Of a stretch of DNA of 64,000 bases, positions 1 through 9,415 are shown piece by piece. Each line of letters starts with the position of its first letter. Position 1 is the first letter of the stretch. The notes under the pieces were generated by a model that was not told the DNA's origin, made no database searches, and worked only from the letters and a program-made list of their open reading frames with translations. Source of the DNA: Diphasiastrum complanatum (taxonomy: Eukaryota > Streptophyta > Lycopodiopsida > Lycopodiales > Lycopodiaceae); contig CM055104.1 in NCBI GenBank assembly GCA_029204225.1, positions 27,209,253 through 27,273,252 on the forward strand, read 5' to 3'. Both the position numbers and the translations under genes were made by a program.

Positions 1-365
1 ATATCTTGTAAAGTCATCAAGAAAGGTGACAAAACATGTTGCACCACCAACACTTTTCGAAGAAGAAAAATGAACATTTGAGTGTATAAGCTCCAAAGGA
101 TGAGTAGTCTTGATAAAAGACTTTTGATAAGGCTTTCTATGTGATTTTGCAATAGCACAAGCCTCACAAGTCTTGCAATCTCTGAAAGTGATTTTGGAAG
201 GCCAATATCCTTCTCTTTCTTGACCATAGAAGACATAGACTTAAAGTTAGGATGCCCAACCTTCTATGCCACAACTCCTCCTTAGATAAAAGAGCAACTT
301 CACAAAAGTTTGCATTCTCAAAAGAATTCAACTTGAAAGTTCCACCATATCTAGATCTCAAAGGT
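1..365 (-). pseudogene. Copia GAG-pre-integrase/integrase fragment, dead
   Basis: Reverse translation gives the copia GAG-pre-integrase signature LWHRRLG, then in another frame the zinc-binding CEAC and the start of the integrase core (LIHS-x-VHF, FLDDFTRY). The first catalytic Asp of the DDE triad is replaced by Asn (LIHSNVH; codon AAT). A frameshift lies between the two halves, near position 180-240. Integrase inserts the retrotransposon cDNA into the genome; this copy cannot be active. The fragment continues beyond the left edge of the window. Confidence 0.85.
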
Positions 366-842
366 GTTCAATTAACATCAAACTTAGTCTTGATCTTCAG
401 TTTCTTGTGTAGGATGCTCAAAACAATGGACTCAGAACAAAGCAAGATTGAATCAAATCAAAAAGTGGTCACTCGGATTTTGGGCCTCTCCCTACCCTCT
501 TTAAGAGCTTATAACTCTTGATAGACACATTAGATTAATTTGGTTTCAATTTCTATGGAAAGTACACATCATAACTTTCCATCAAGTTATAACACCACTA
601 TCTTTGGATCAACTAGCAAGGAGATACAAGGACTGAAAATTTCTGATTTTCACACGTGTGAAATTCTAAAATTTCGTATGATCACTTTTTAGACCTGAAA
701 ATTTAGTTTCAATCCGATTTGATCCAAACACACTTCAGAGAAAGGTAAGAAAAAGTGTATAACTATTTTTTTGTTTGATTTATTGTTTTCATTGACTTTT
801 GTTTTGTTCAAACTTCCTTTTGTTAATTTTTTTCTTTTGAGA
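366..842. other. Non-coding stretch
   Basis: AT-rich sequence between the copia fragment and the histone-like pseudogene. I see no convincing gene, LTR end or structured RNA here. Short open frames lack any recognisable motif. Confidence 0.5.
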
Positions 843-1203
843 ATGATGGCCAAGACCAAATCCATCGCCCGTACCATCACCATTGTACAGCCATCCCATT
901 CTCGTATTCCCCCTGGTACTGGCCGTAGGCATGGCAGGAAGTAGGTCTAGCTGAGGGAGATCAAAAAACTCCAAAGATCAACTAAATTGTTGATCCCGAG
1001 AGCTCCTTTTGGCCGATCTGTTCGGAATGTCACTTTGTCACTTGGGCTGAATGTTCGTTTTGTTGTGACAGCCATGCAGGCCTTACAAGGTGCTGCAGAA
1101 TATTTTCTGTCCTAATTTTTTGAGGATACTTGTCTTTAAGCATGTCACCATCATGCCAAAGGATTTTGTCATTCTCAAAACGCTTCGGGACAGATATTTT
1201 GGT
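843..1203 (+). pseudogene. Intronless centromeric histone H3 (CENH3)-like pseudogene
   Basis: The start reads MAKTKSIART, like the H3 N-terminus MARTKxxAR. After two in-frame stops, the histone fold follows: LREIKKLQRSTKLLIP and, further on, ALQGAAEYFL, FFEDT and, after a frame change, HVTIMPKDF. Canonical H3 has LREIRxYQKSTELLI, ALQEA, LFEDT and RVTIMPKD. The forms LLIPxAPFxRxVR, AAExFL and PKDF resemble plant CENH3 more than canonical H3. CENH3 replaces H3 in centromeric nucleosomes. At least three stops and one frameshift make this copy dead. The lack of introns across the fold suggests a retrocopy. The alternative is a decayed canonical H3 variant. The histone identity is strong; the CENH3 subtype is inferred. 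Confidence 0.78.
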
Positions 1204-1557
1204 CTGCATGTTGATAATGCCATCACCTCCAGAGACCTGTCTCTGGATAGAACTGACATGCCTACTACCTCTAGGAGGAAGAGAAAGCAGCCTGTCCCCA
1301 AGAAGGCTGGATCTCGAAGGCCAGCTGCTTCCGTTCCTCCTAGATGTATCTCGGCCAAGACAACTCGTGTCTTCCTGAGCTCTAAGTCAGATGCTGGAGA
1401 ATCTGACTCAGATCGAGAATCTTCACCCCTTCCTCCTCTTGTTAATCATCCAGCTCCTCAGTAGGTTTCATCACCAAAAGTGTTGATTACCCAAGAGGAG
1501 CTAGACAAATTAACAGAGAAATCTGTAAATATTGTTTTCGCTTCCTATACATACTGT
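1204..1557 (+). other. Lys/Arg/Ser-rich open frame downstream of the histone pseudogene
   Basis: The frame that carries the C-terminal histone residues stays open to 1464. It encodes a basic, Ser/Pro-rich tail (TSRRKRKQPVPKKAG, then an acidic SESDSD-like run). I recognise no domain. It may be read-through of flanking sequence or part of a fused protein. After 1464 the sequence is featureless until the dispersed repeat begins. Confidence 0.35.
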
Positions 1558-1935
1558 ATAAGAAGAATGATAGCTTCACTGGTTCTCCTTGTTGTTCTGC
1601 AGCAACAGCAGCAGTAGGAGCTGCAAACACACCATATGAACATTGTTATGGAGGATGGCTCTCAGGGCTGAAATTAGGCAATGTAGTTCCTTACCACCAT
1701 CATCATAGATGGCAATTTTGGGAAATTGAGCTCAGCTCATGTTTTTTTTCAATGAAAGGAGCTTTGGTGTGAAGTCTAGCTCTCAAAGTGTAAGGATGTG
1801 AATTTTAGATGCATAAAGAGCTCACATGGAAACACTTATCAAAGTGCACAAGTGCTTGTAACAAACATCATACACAAAAAATACAACTTATGTAATAACA
1901 TCACATCATTCATTCATTCACACATGCAAAGCATA
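1558..1935 (+). repeat. Dispersed copy of the 302-bp unit and its 3' flank
   Basis: From the Tyr-Lys-Lys-Asn-Asp segment through the GCA/CAG run, the TATGGAGGATGG block and the GAGCTCAGCTCATG block, this matches the 302-bp tandem unit at 45769-46981. It then matches the unique flank that follows the last unit (46982-47145). It stops at the truncated LTR at 1936. It is a third location of the unknown gene's 3' end, outside the inverted arms. Confidence 0.85.
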
Positions 1936-2666
1936 GATATATATTGATTTTCTCTGATTTCTTCAGGGCACTGCATGCGAATCCACGCAATGCGTTGGCG
2001 TGAGAGAAGCACGGTTCTCTCATGAGTTGTAGTCTCGCTTGACTAGCGGACAATTGGATCTTTTGATCCTAGACAGAATTATCTTCTCGCACGCAGGTGG
2101 AGCCTCTATCTGTGTTCGTCTTGATCGCTTACTATCACCAGACTTCTTTAGTGTCTCTACTCTTAGTTACACACTGTGTATCCTGTTCTAATATATGTCA
2201 AGTATTATCCAGTAAGTACGGTCTCTCTATATAAACCTAAGATTAGAGTGATTATGCATCTACAACTGATCAGGGACTTACAAGAGTGGCAGATTAGCCA
2301 CGACCTAGAAAGTATCTGCTGACGTCATGCCATCTGGTCAGATCTCTGTACTTATGGGTACTTGCGTGATTTCTGGTGGTACTCCTTGGAGCGCGAAGAC
2401 AGCACGGGTTTCGTTTCCACCGTTGGTTTCGCTTACCTCGTCTGCCTTTCTCTCTTGCTAGACCTCAAAGGAATCTCGTTCGTGGATCCTTGGTGTTCAG
2501 GAACCGTTCGTGTTTGCGAACCGTTTGTCTTCGTCTCCGTTGACTTTTGTGTTTGCAAAACTCTTCATGATTCGTGTCTCCAGATGTTCGAATTCGCGAA
2601 CATCTTCGTTAAGTGAAGGACTGAAAGCTAGCAAGGCTTTGTAATCAGAAACACTTTGTTTCTTCA
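1936..2666 (-). repeat. CopA 3' LTR, distal ~300 bp missing
   Basis: Matches 5780-6487 closely. The LTR begins at 2666 (TGAAGAAAC on the minus strand) right after the polypurine tract GAGAGGGAGC. The distal part, present in the 5' LTR at 5470-5780, is absent and is replaced by the dispersed repeat ending at 1935. Confidence 0.85.
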
Positions 2667-3330
2667 GCTCCCTCTCAAAGCATGGTAGCTTTATGATCCC
2701 GAGACTGCTCCTTTGCCTCTCAAAGAGCCATTTGTCCAGAGCTTTTGTTCCTATGAAGGTGGTCTGCATCATCTTCCTTTCAATCAGATGCCTGATCAAG
2801 TGATACTTGATCGCAATGTGTTTCATTCTTGAGTGGATCATAGGATCTTTGGTCAGGTGTATCGTAGAGGTGTTGTCCATCTGCAAGACCAATGGCTCAT
2901 TCCTTGTTTCGCCCAATTCGTCCAGGAACTACCTTAGCCAAATTATTTCGTTGGCCATCTTCGCTGTTGCTACGTACTCTGCTTTGCAGGACGACTAAGT
3001 TACAATGGTCTGTTTCTTGCTGACCCAGAGAACTACTGCTCATGATGCGATGGTGCATCCTCTTGAGACGTTTTACAGTCGTCCCTGAGAGATGCGTAGC
3101 TAGCATCATTGTAGGAAAGTATCCTGAGACCTGCACCACGACAATAACACAAGCCATAATCCCTCGTTAATTGAAGATATTGCAAAATTTATTTTGCAAT
3201 CTTCCAATGTGTCGAGCCTAGATTTGTGCATAATTGGCTCATCCTGAATACTGCATAAGCAATATCAGGACATGTGTTGTCTACAAGGTACATCATTGAA
3301 CCTATCAGCCTCCTGTAGAGTGTGAGCTAC
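2667..3330 (-). pseudogene. CopA RNase H domain, degenerate
   Basis: The minus strand encodes the copia RNase H region: WVSKKQT, SSCKAEY, ANEIIWLR, QMDNTSTIHL, RMKHIAIKYH and LIRHLIE, ending with ERQRSSLGIIKL before the polypurine tract. RNase H removes the RNA strand during cDNA synthesis. Stops and frame changes break the region around 2997 and 3160. The end of the reverse transcriptase is also scrambled between 3160 and 3330. Confidence 0.8.
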
Positions 3331-4085
3331 ATCTGTTCTCTTTCTTCCTCAGTCTTTGGACAGTCGTCATTTGTTAGCACTGTCCCTGCGAGCATTGGAG
3401 TTCGCTCCTTTGCAGTTCAGCATCCCAAAGTCCTCTAGGATCTTCTGGGTGTATCTGGACTGGTGAAGATATAACTTGCCTCCCTCATAGTCCCTTTCAA
3501 TTTGTAAGCCTAGGTAACACCTGGCTTCTCCCAGATCCACTATCTCAAAATGTTTCGAGATGTCTGTCTTTACTTCAGCAATTAGCTGCTCACTCTTGCT
3601 AAGTATCAGAGTGTCGTCCACATATACAGCCACTATGATGATCTGTCCATCTATAACTTTGACATACACATTGGAGTCAGGCAACAGAGGCTTGAATCCC
3701 AATGATTTCAGGGCCTGATCCTTCTTCTTGTACCATTGTTGGGCATATTGCTTTAGACCGTAGATGCTTCTATGCATTTTGCATACATAGTCAGGAAGTG
3801 AATTTGAGACAAATCTTGGGGGTTGATCCATGTAGACCTCTTCGTCTAATTCACCATGTAAGAAGGCCGTCTTCTCGTCCACAATGTGGATCTTGAGGTC
3901 ATAAGCTTCTACATATGCAAATAACAGATGTAGGGATGAATGTTTGACGACAGGCGAGAAGGTTTCAGAGTAGTCAATACCGTTTCTCTGAGAGAAACCC
4001 TTCGTTACCAATCTTGTCTTAAATTTTGTCACACTCTCGTCTGGTCCATATTTGAGTTTGAAAACCCATTTTCATTTGACAGTCT
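3331..4085 (-). pseudogene. CopA reverse transcriptase
   Basis: An open frame at 3367-4032 encodes copia RT: TRLVTKGFSQ, IDYSETFSPVVK, the first catalytic Asp region (here IHIVDEKTAFLHGELDEEVYM) and the YVDD motif in VAVYVDDTLIL. The enzyme copies element RNA into DNA in the virus-like particle. The upstream part up to about 4085 contains a stop. It abuts protease sequence instead of integrase, so this is a deletion derivative although the RT core looks well preserved. Confidence 0.85.
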
Positions 4086-4708
4086 TGCGCTTATGAGGTA
4101 AAGTCTTGCTGCAAAGTTGGTACGAACAGAACGTCTTCAAGTCGTCTGTCTCTACCGTTGGTGTTGAGCCATAGTGAACCAATATCGTTCACTTGATGTC
4201 TGGATCCATCTCCAAGAACTATGAATCTTGAGGGATCTGCACTTCTGAAATCAGACATGATTCAACTTGATGTCACGAAGTGTGAGGTGGCTCCTGAATC
4301 CAGGATCACCTCGTGTGTGTCAGACGTTGATGCTGCACACACATCTTCACAAATGTAGGCGGTCGAACAATTTTTGTTCGTTCTTTCTTTGCCCATCTTC
4401 GAGCTCTCGGGCTCCTCGACATAGGAAGAACTATTATCGTTCTCCTGTCTGTTCTGTGTTGATCTGTTTCTTGGGTTCTAGCGACAATCCATGGCTGCAT
4501 TACCCTTTTTATGGCAATGGATACGCTCAATCTTGGGATTGAGCCAGCATGTATCTACTGTATGTCCATCTCTTCTGCATCTCGTGCAGGTTTTCTTGTC
4601 GGCATCTTGTCGTTTTGACCTCCCTTTGGTCTTCCAGTTGCTTTTGCTGGTCCCCTCTGCTTGCTAGTCATGATTCTGCCTCTGATTCGACTCCCTCTTA
4701 GTCTTGAA
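4086..4708 (-). pseudogene. CopA zinc knuckle and protease, frame-broken
   Basis: Reading down from 4708: a basic Lys/Arg-rich stretch, a CCHC knuckle (CTRCRRDGHTVDTC, about 4600-4540) that binds element RNA, and the aspartic protease active site ILDSGATSHF (about 4310-4280). A protease tail with VLFVPTL follows. Several stops and shifts separate these pieces. The protease would cleave the Gag-Pol polyprotein. The sequence then jumps into reverse transcriptase. Confidence 0.75.
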
Positions 4709-5356
4709 CTATTTCTTTGATTCTTCTCTGTTGTCATAGAGTGCCTGGTCAGAACCATCTTTGTGATCAAGATGCTCTCTGGCCTTGACTTTCTCTCGAA
4801 TCTCGACAATCACCTTTTCGAGGTTCATGGTCGGATCTTTCCCGAGCAGGGTTCGTGTCATCTGGAAAGATCTAGGTAAGGCTCTCAGTAGATATGTGAG
4901 CTGCTTCTCAGTTGATACTGCATTCTCTGCTCCTGATTTGTGTAGTGATAGAAATAGATCCTTCATCTTTCTCATGAAAGAGATGAGGTCTTTTCCATCC
5001 CACTTCAGATTTGTCAACTGATCTTCCAGCATCATAATTTGACTTCTTGATTTCGTCCGAAATCTTGTGAGCAGTGCATCCCACATCTCTTTAGCTTTGG
5101 AGAGTGTAGCCAGGTCAAGTGTAAGGCTATCTTCGATGGAAGATGATAGCAAGACTACTGCCTTGTCATTTTTCTCCCTCCATTCGCGTAGCTCCTTGCC
5201 TGTTGTCGTAGGCATTTCTTCTATGCCATCCAACCAGGGGAGGAGTCCTTCACCCTTGAGTATCAAAGATGTCTTAACTTTCCAGACTAGAAAGTTAGAT
5301 CCTGAAGAATTAAGTATAGTGCAGATCTTGTTCTGCATGCTGCTAATTGAAGCCAT
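4709..5356 (-). CDS. CopA gag polypeptide (UBN2 family)
   Basis: Open frame of 215 residues starting MASISSMQNK. It has the plant copia Gag (UBN2-type) pattern: FLVWKVKTSLIL near residues 23-35, KEMWDALLTRF near 88-98, MMLEDQLTNLKW near 107-118, and a Leu-rich LTYLLRALP. Gag forms the virus-like particle. The ATG at 5356 is the first in frame after the leader. The frame ends in a charged tail before the zinc knuckle, which is in another frame, so the full Gag is interrupted. Confidence 0.8.
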   Translation of the reverse strand: MASISSMQNKICTILNSSGSNFLVWKVKTSLILKGEGLLPWLDGIEEMPTTTGKELREWREKNDKAVVLLSSSIEDSLTLDLATLSKAKEMWDALLTRFRTKSRSQIMMLEDQLTNLKWDGKDLISFMRKMKDLFLSLHKSGAENAVSTEKQLTYLLRALPRSFQMTRTLLGKDPTMNLEKVIVEIREKVKAREHLDHKDGSDQALYDNREESKK

Positions 5357-5455
5357 TGCTTCTTGAGGTCTGTTTTCTTGTCATTTGGTTGATTGTCTGA
5401 ATACTTGGCCTCCTGGATCTGCTAGCTTCTCGGCTATGTCAGAATATGACAAGGT

Positions 5456-5468
5456 GGCTCTGTTACCA
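5456..5468 (-). promoter_or_regulatory. CopA primer binding site (Met-tRNA type)
   Basis: Reverse complement reads TGGTAACAGAGCC, one base off the common plant TGGTATCAGAGC. It lies one base inside the 5' LTR end (5470). It would pair with the 3' end of initiator Met-tRNA to prime minus-strand DNA. Confidence 0.75.
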
Positions 5469-5469
5469 C

Positions 5470-6487
5470 TGTAGAGAATCGTGCGTTGCTCCGATACGAC
5501 TGATCAGAATCATGAGAAGAAAATTCACGAAACATTCGCAACTCTCTTTCAAGATTTGGATGGAGTTCATATGCATTCACTGGGCACTACCAGCTGAAAC
5601 ACTCCTACAATCCTCTAGAGAGTAGTTAGTTACTACTGATCTATGTCCATAAAATTAATATAGCATTCGACTTCATTTCAAACAAGGCGCGAAATTCAAA
5701 GGGAACAAGAAAACTCAGACATGTGAAAGATAAACAACATAAGCATTCGACATCCAAGATCAGACACAACCAAAAAAATAATCTATATTGATTCTTGCTG
5801 ATTTCTTCAGGGCACTACATGCAAATCCACGCAGTGCATTGACGTGAGAGAAGCACGGTTCTCTCACGAGTAGTAGTCTCGCTTCACTAGCGGACAATTG
5901 AATCTTCTGATCCTACACAAAATTATCTTCTTGCACGTAGACGGAGCTTCTGTCTGCGTTGATTTCTTACTAGCATCAAACTTCTTCAGTGTCTCTACTC
6001 TTAGTTACACACTGTGTATCATGTTCTGATATATGTCAAGTATTATCCAGTAAGTACGGTCTCTCTATGTAAACCTAAGATTAGAGTGATTATACATCTA
6101 CAACTAATCAAGAAATTACAAGAGTGGCAGATTAGCCACGACCTAGGAAGTATCTGCTAATGTCATGCCATCAGGTCAGATCTCTGTACTTATGGATACT
6201 TGCGTGATCTCTGGTGGTACTCCTTGGAGCGCGAGGACAGAATGGGTTTCGTTTCCACCGTTGGTTTTGCTTACCTCGTTTGTCTTTCTCTATTGTTGGA
6301 CCGCAAAGAAATCTCGTTCGTGAATCCATCGTGTTCGCGAACCATTCGTCTTCATCTCCGTTGACTTTCGTGTTTGTGAAATACTTCATGTTTCGTGTCT
6401 CCAGATGTTCGAGTTCGCGAACATCTTCGTCAAGTGAAGGACTGAAAGCTAGCAAGGCTTTGTAATCAGAAACACTTTGTTTCTTCA
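5470..6487 (-). repeat. CopA 5' LTR, complete (~1018 bp)
   Basis: Bounded by TG (6487) and CA (5470) in element orientation, with the primer binding site directly downstream. It matches the truncated 3' LTR at 1936-2666 and the plus-strand LTR at 42167-43180. The LTR carries the element's promoter and polyadenylation signals. Confidence 0.85.
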
Positions 6488-6489
6488 GT

Positions 6490-6725
6490 TTGGAGACTTG
6501 AAAACAAATTCCTTGAGATTTTTGAAGAAGATCATGGTTTGGATCCATGTTTTCATCATCAACACCAAGAAGGAGTGAGCATGATGAAAAAAAAGACATC
6601 AAGGAGGAACCCGAGAAGGAGCACTTGTCTCAAGGCAAAAGAGACTTGAATCTACATCAGTATGAAGGTTTGGGTAAAGAGAAAAGAGCAGCAAGGAAGT
6701 TTATCCATATTTTCCTTTACACATC
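6490..6725 (+). pseudogene. Copia integrase-RT spacer fragment
   Basis: The plus strand encodes PRRST followed, after a stop, by a GKG-like KVWVKRKEQ and SFTH. This parallels PRRSTRERVEPL...GKGDKKEG...SFTSY in CopD at 63440-63540. This spacer between integrase and reverse transcriptase is poorly conserved, so the call rests on order and a few residues. Confidence 0.45.
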
Positions 6726-7228
6726 TTACTTTGTGTTTGATAAAAAACATGTCATGTATGTATGTATGTATGTATGTATGTATATATTTATTTTCCTTTG
6801 ATGATGCTAGTATGAACATTGTTTTCAATCCTATATCTTATGATGATGAAATAGTGATCACTACTACTTTGATTGGAGTTTCAAAGATGTATTCAAAGGC
6901 CTCATCTTGTGATCTATTCACTCTTGAATTTCCAAGAAATAAGATTGTGATATCTCAAGCTTTGGTTGTGTGTGCTTCATACAAAAGTTGGATCTTATGG
7001 AAAGCTGCTATTTTTCATGTTTCTTTTGAGGAGGAGACTCATGTTTTGCAGCCCAAGGTGATTGTTCAACAACCTACCAAAGACAAAGCTTGGATCTTGA
7101 AGACAACCTTTATGGAACTCTCACGACATTTGACAACTTGGAGGTCAAATTATGTTCTTATTGTAATGAGTGATCATACTCACTACATACATCAAGAACC
7201 TGTTGATTATGTTGTTTTTTGCATGTAA
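6662..7228 (+). CDS. Unassigned 188-aa open frame upstream of LTR-B
   Basis: The frame is open through the (ATGT)n tract. From about 6795 it encodes an ordinary-looking soluble sequence (NIVFNPISYDDEIVITTTL, later WILKTTFMELSRHLTTW). I recognise no domain or retrotransposon motif. It ends 44 bases before LTR-B, immediately upstream of a purine-rich tract (GTGGGAG). That placement suggests non-element sequence carried inside a copia element next to its 3' LTR, but a chance frame cannot be excluded. Confidence 0.3.
   Translation: MKVWVKRKEQQGSLSIFSFTHLTLCLIKNMSCMYVCMYVCIYLFSFDDASMNIVFNPISYDDEIVITTTLIGVSKMYSKASSCDLFTLEFPRNKIVISQALVVCASYKSWILWKAAIFHVSFEEETHVLQPKVIVQQPTKDKAWILKTTFMELSRHLTTWRSNYVLIVMSDHTHYIHQEPVDYVVFCM
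6754..6786. repeat. (ATGT)n microsatellite
   Basis: About eight ATGT units. Confidence 0.95.
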
Positions 7229-7272
7229 TTTTTAGTGATCCAGGATAGTCTCATTAAGCTAAATTGTGGGAG

Positions 7273-7973
7273 TGTTAAAATTTTACAATTCTAGCTTGAC
7301 CATTTTTGGTCACATGTATTGTAATTGGCAAGATGGCCACGTAAATAGATGCCACACGTGCCAAATAGCATAGGATGCTTTCCTAAGACTTCATTCCTCA
7401 AATTACATTGTGATAGAATCTTTGAAATGAGGCCAAACTGTGCTTAGATAAGCTAGAGAAATTCTAGGAGCTAAAAATAGCATGTTTTACATTGTTTTTG
7501 GATCTTGAGATCTTGACCCCATATTAGGGTGGATCCAATGACCTATTAGGTTAGATGTTAGGGTTAGGGTATGATAAGTTCATAGGTGCCCTAATATGCT
7601 CAGATCCGAGCTTAAAATATATAAATGTATGATGGGATCTCCGACTAAATAAAAAAAAAAATCAAGTTTTTCCACTTCTATCAACATTGTCTTTGGGTAG
7701 CGAGTTATAACTATTGGATGAGAGTGATTTTATGCATTAATTACTTGATTTTGAAGGTACTGAACTTTATTACAGGTCTGAGAAGCTTGTTGCACTTTAC
7801 TTTAGTGTATTTGATCATATCTATGTGCCTATTGTGGAGTTAAATGCCAAATTAGCTAGTTTTGGTAACTAGTCTTGATTCTAGCTCATAGTTTTGATCT
7901 ATGTCTTTGATTTGTGCATCCTCCATCACTTTTAGGATTGATTGGGATTGAATTTGCTGTAAAATTTTGTTAA
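7273..7973 (+). repeat. Copia LTR-B, full length (~701 bp)
   Basis: Starts TGTTAAAATTTTACA after a purine-rich tract and ends TGTAAAATTTTGTTA, with inverted ends. The distal ~530 bp match 47775-48315 (plus) and 21671-22205 (minus), both of which are followed by a TGGTATCAGAGCC primer site. Here no primer site follows, so this is a 3' or solo LTR. Confidence 0.8.
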
Positions 7974-8060
7974 TGGGAAGAGGTCATTTTGAAAATTGTA
8001 AAAGCTCCATTTTAAGTTTTGGGGGTCGTATGCCAAATTTACCCCTTGCACATATGTAAG
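7974..8060. other. Short unassigned spacer
   Basis: 87 bases between LTR-B and the LTR-C repeats. I see nothing recognisable in it. Confidence 0.5.
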
Positions 8061-8526
8061 TAGGTGATTACGCCAAAATTAGCTTTGGATTAGCTCAAGG
8101 TAGTGTAGGCCTTTGACACTTGGCTTGATGGTAGAGGGCTAGCCTACATTTAATCTCATGTTGTAATGTGGTCATGTGACCAATCAAAAGAGAGAGATGC
8201 ATAGAAATGGTCCAATCCAATGTAGGAGATGACACCTCATTAGACCAATCAAATTTAGAAGTGCTATATAAGATATCCAACCATTGTACTTGATTACTAC
8301 TGCTCTTGGATCTCGAGCTAATATGAGAGAGTGAGAGAGAGCTCATCTGCACTTAGTTTTTTGAGAGATCTTGAGATCCAACACTTAGAATTTTTCTCAT
8401 ATTCTCTCAATGTGTATGATTAATGGTGAGTGATAAATGATGTATTGTGTGCGCTTGCCTTAGAATTTTCAAGGTACATTGTTTCCAACTTTTGAGTGCT
8501 ATATGTATGTGCAATCACACACACCT
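8061..8526 (+). repeat. LTR-C fragment, first tandem copy
   Basis: The first ~350 bp repeat at 8527-8870. It includes a CCAATCAAA-rich upstream part, a TATATAAG box near 8263 and a GAGAGTGAGAGAG tract. The following segment (TTCAAGG, then TGTGCAATCACAC) parallels the LTR-C ends at 41430-41723. It is probably a partly deleted copia LTR. Confidence 0.6.
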
Positions 8527-8870
8527 TAGGTGATTAGGCTAAAATTGTCTTTGGATTATCTTGAGGTAGTGTAGGCCTTTGACACTTGGCTTGATGGTAG
8601 AGGGCTAGTGACATTTCATCTCATGTTGTAATGTTGTCATGTGACCAATCAAAAGAGAGAGATGCATAGAAATGGTCCAATCCAATGTAGGAGGTGACAC
8701 CTCATTAGACCAATCAAATTTAGAGGTGCTATGTAAGAGATCCAATAATTGTACTTGACTACTACTGCTCTTGGATCTCGAGCTACTATGAGAGAGTGAG
8801 AGAGAGCTCATCTACACTTAGTTTTTTGAGAGATCTTGAGATCCAATACTTAGAATTTCATATTCTCTCT
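8527..8870 (+). repeat. LTR-C fragment, second tandem copy
   Basis: Direct repeat of 8061-8410 with point differences. The copy is cut short just before the gypsy LTR that starts at 8888, which probably inserted into it. Confidence 0.65.
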
Positions 8871-8887
8871 CTACCCAAGAGCTACAT

Positions 8888-9402
8888 TGTTACGGCCCTA
8901 ATGGGAGTTTGTACCATTGGGGGGCTGTCTTAGACGTAGGGGCCAGGCCTAATTCAGATAATAGCTAAGTAGGACCATGGGCTATGCCTGCATGCGGTAT
9001 AGGCATGTGTGTTGCATCCTAGTATGAGATAGGATGTACATGCATTGTGTCTATGTTGGGTCTTTGCTATTATGGGTTAGGGGTACCTACATGCAGTGGA
9101 CATGCATGGGAGTTAGGCATGAGTCGATAGCACACTTACATGTGGACTCATTGCATGGGCAGCTAGGGTGGGTGCTATTCTCTATATATAACACCACTTG
9201 TGTCCATTGGGATTATTGAGAGTCTACAGCCGTTATGTTGTTGGATTGGTAAGTGCTTACTATCATAGTGATTTGCCATGCTCCCTAGTGCTCGGGGGCT
9301 AAAACGAACGGTCTAGATTTGGTTGGGACGGTTTCGCCCACTGCACTCCCTTATTGTGTTCTTGGTGCTCAATCCTGATTGGAGGTTTTAGGGGATGTTT
9401 TA
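8888..9402 (+). repeat. Gypsy chromovirus LTR, plus strand
   Basis: Starts TGTTACGGCCC and matches the LTRs at 14917-15435 (minus), 55655-56170 and 57692-58207 (plus). A TATATATA box lies near 9183-9190. A primer binding site follows, so in this orientation it is a 5' LTR. The gypsy body that follows at 9818 runs the opposite way. Confidence 0.9.
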
Positions 9403-9403
9403 T

Positions 9404-9415
9404 TGGTATCAGAGC
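9404..9415 (+). promoter_or_regulatory. Gypsy primer binding site
   Basis: TGGTATCAGAGC, the plant initiator Met-tRNA type, directly after the LTR end. The other LTR copies of this family here (56171, 58208, and 14916 on the minus strand) have a decayed TTGATATCC at the same spot. Confidence 0.85.

Larger units (their letters stand above)
1936..6487 (-). mobile_element. CopA: copia element lacking integrase, 3' LTR truncated
   Basis: On the minus strand the order is 5' LTR (6487-5470), primer binding site, gag, zinc knuckle, protease, reverse transcriptase, RNase H, polypurine tract and 3' LTR (2666-1936, cut short). The sequence passes from the protease tail (VPTLQQDF near 4120) almost directly into the RT start (KWVFKLKYG near 4060). 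The GAG-pre-integrase and integrase domains, normally about 1.2-1.4 kb, are therefore missing. Such an element cannot encode its own integration. A related 3' end (RNase H plus LTR) lies at 41724-43180 on the plus strand. Confidence 0.85.

Noticed and set aside
7555-7570. TTAGGGTTAGGG telomere-like run (also at 47895)
   Set aside because: Only two units, the vertebrate-type rather than plant TTTAGGG repeat, and it is part of every LTR-B copy.
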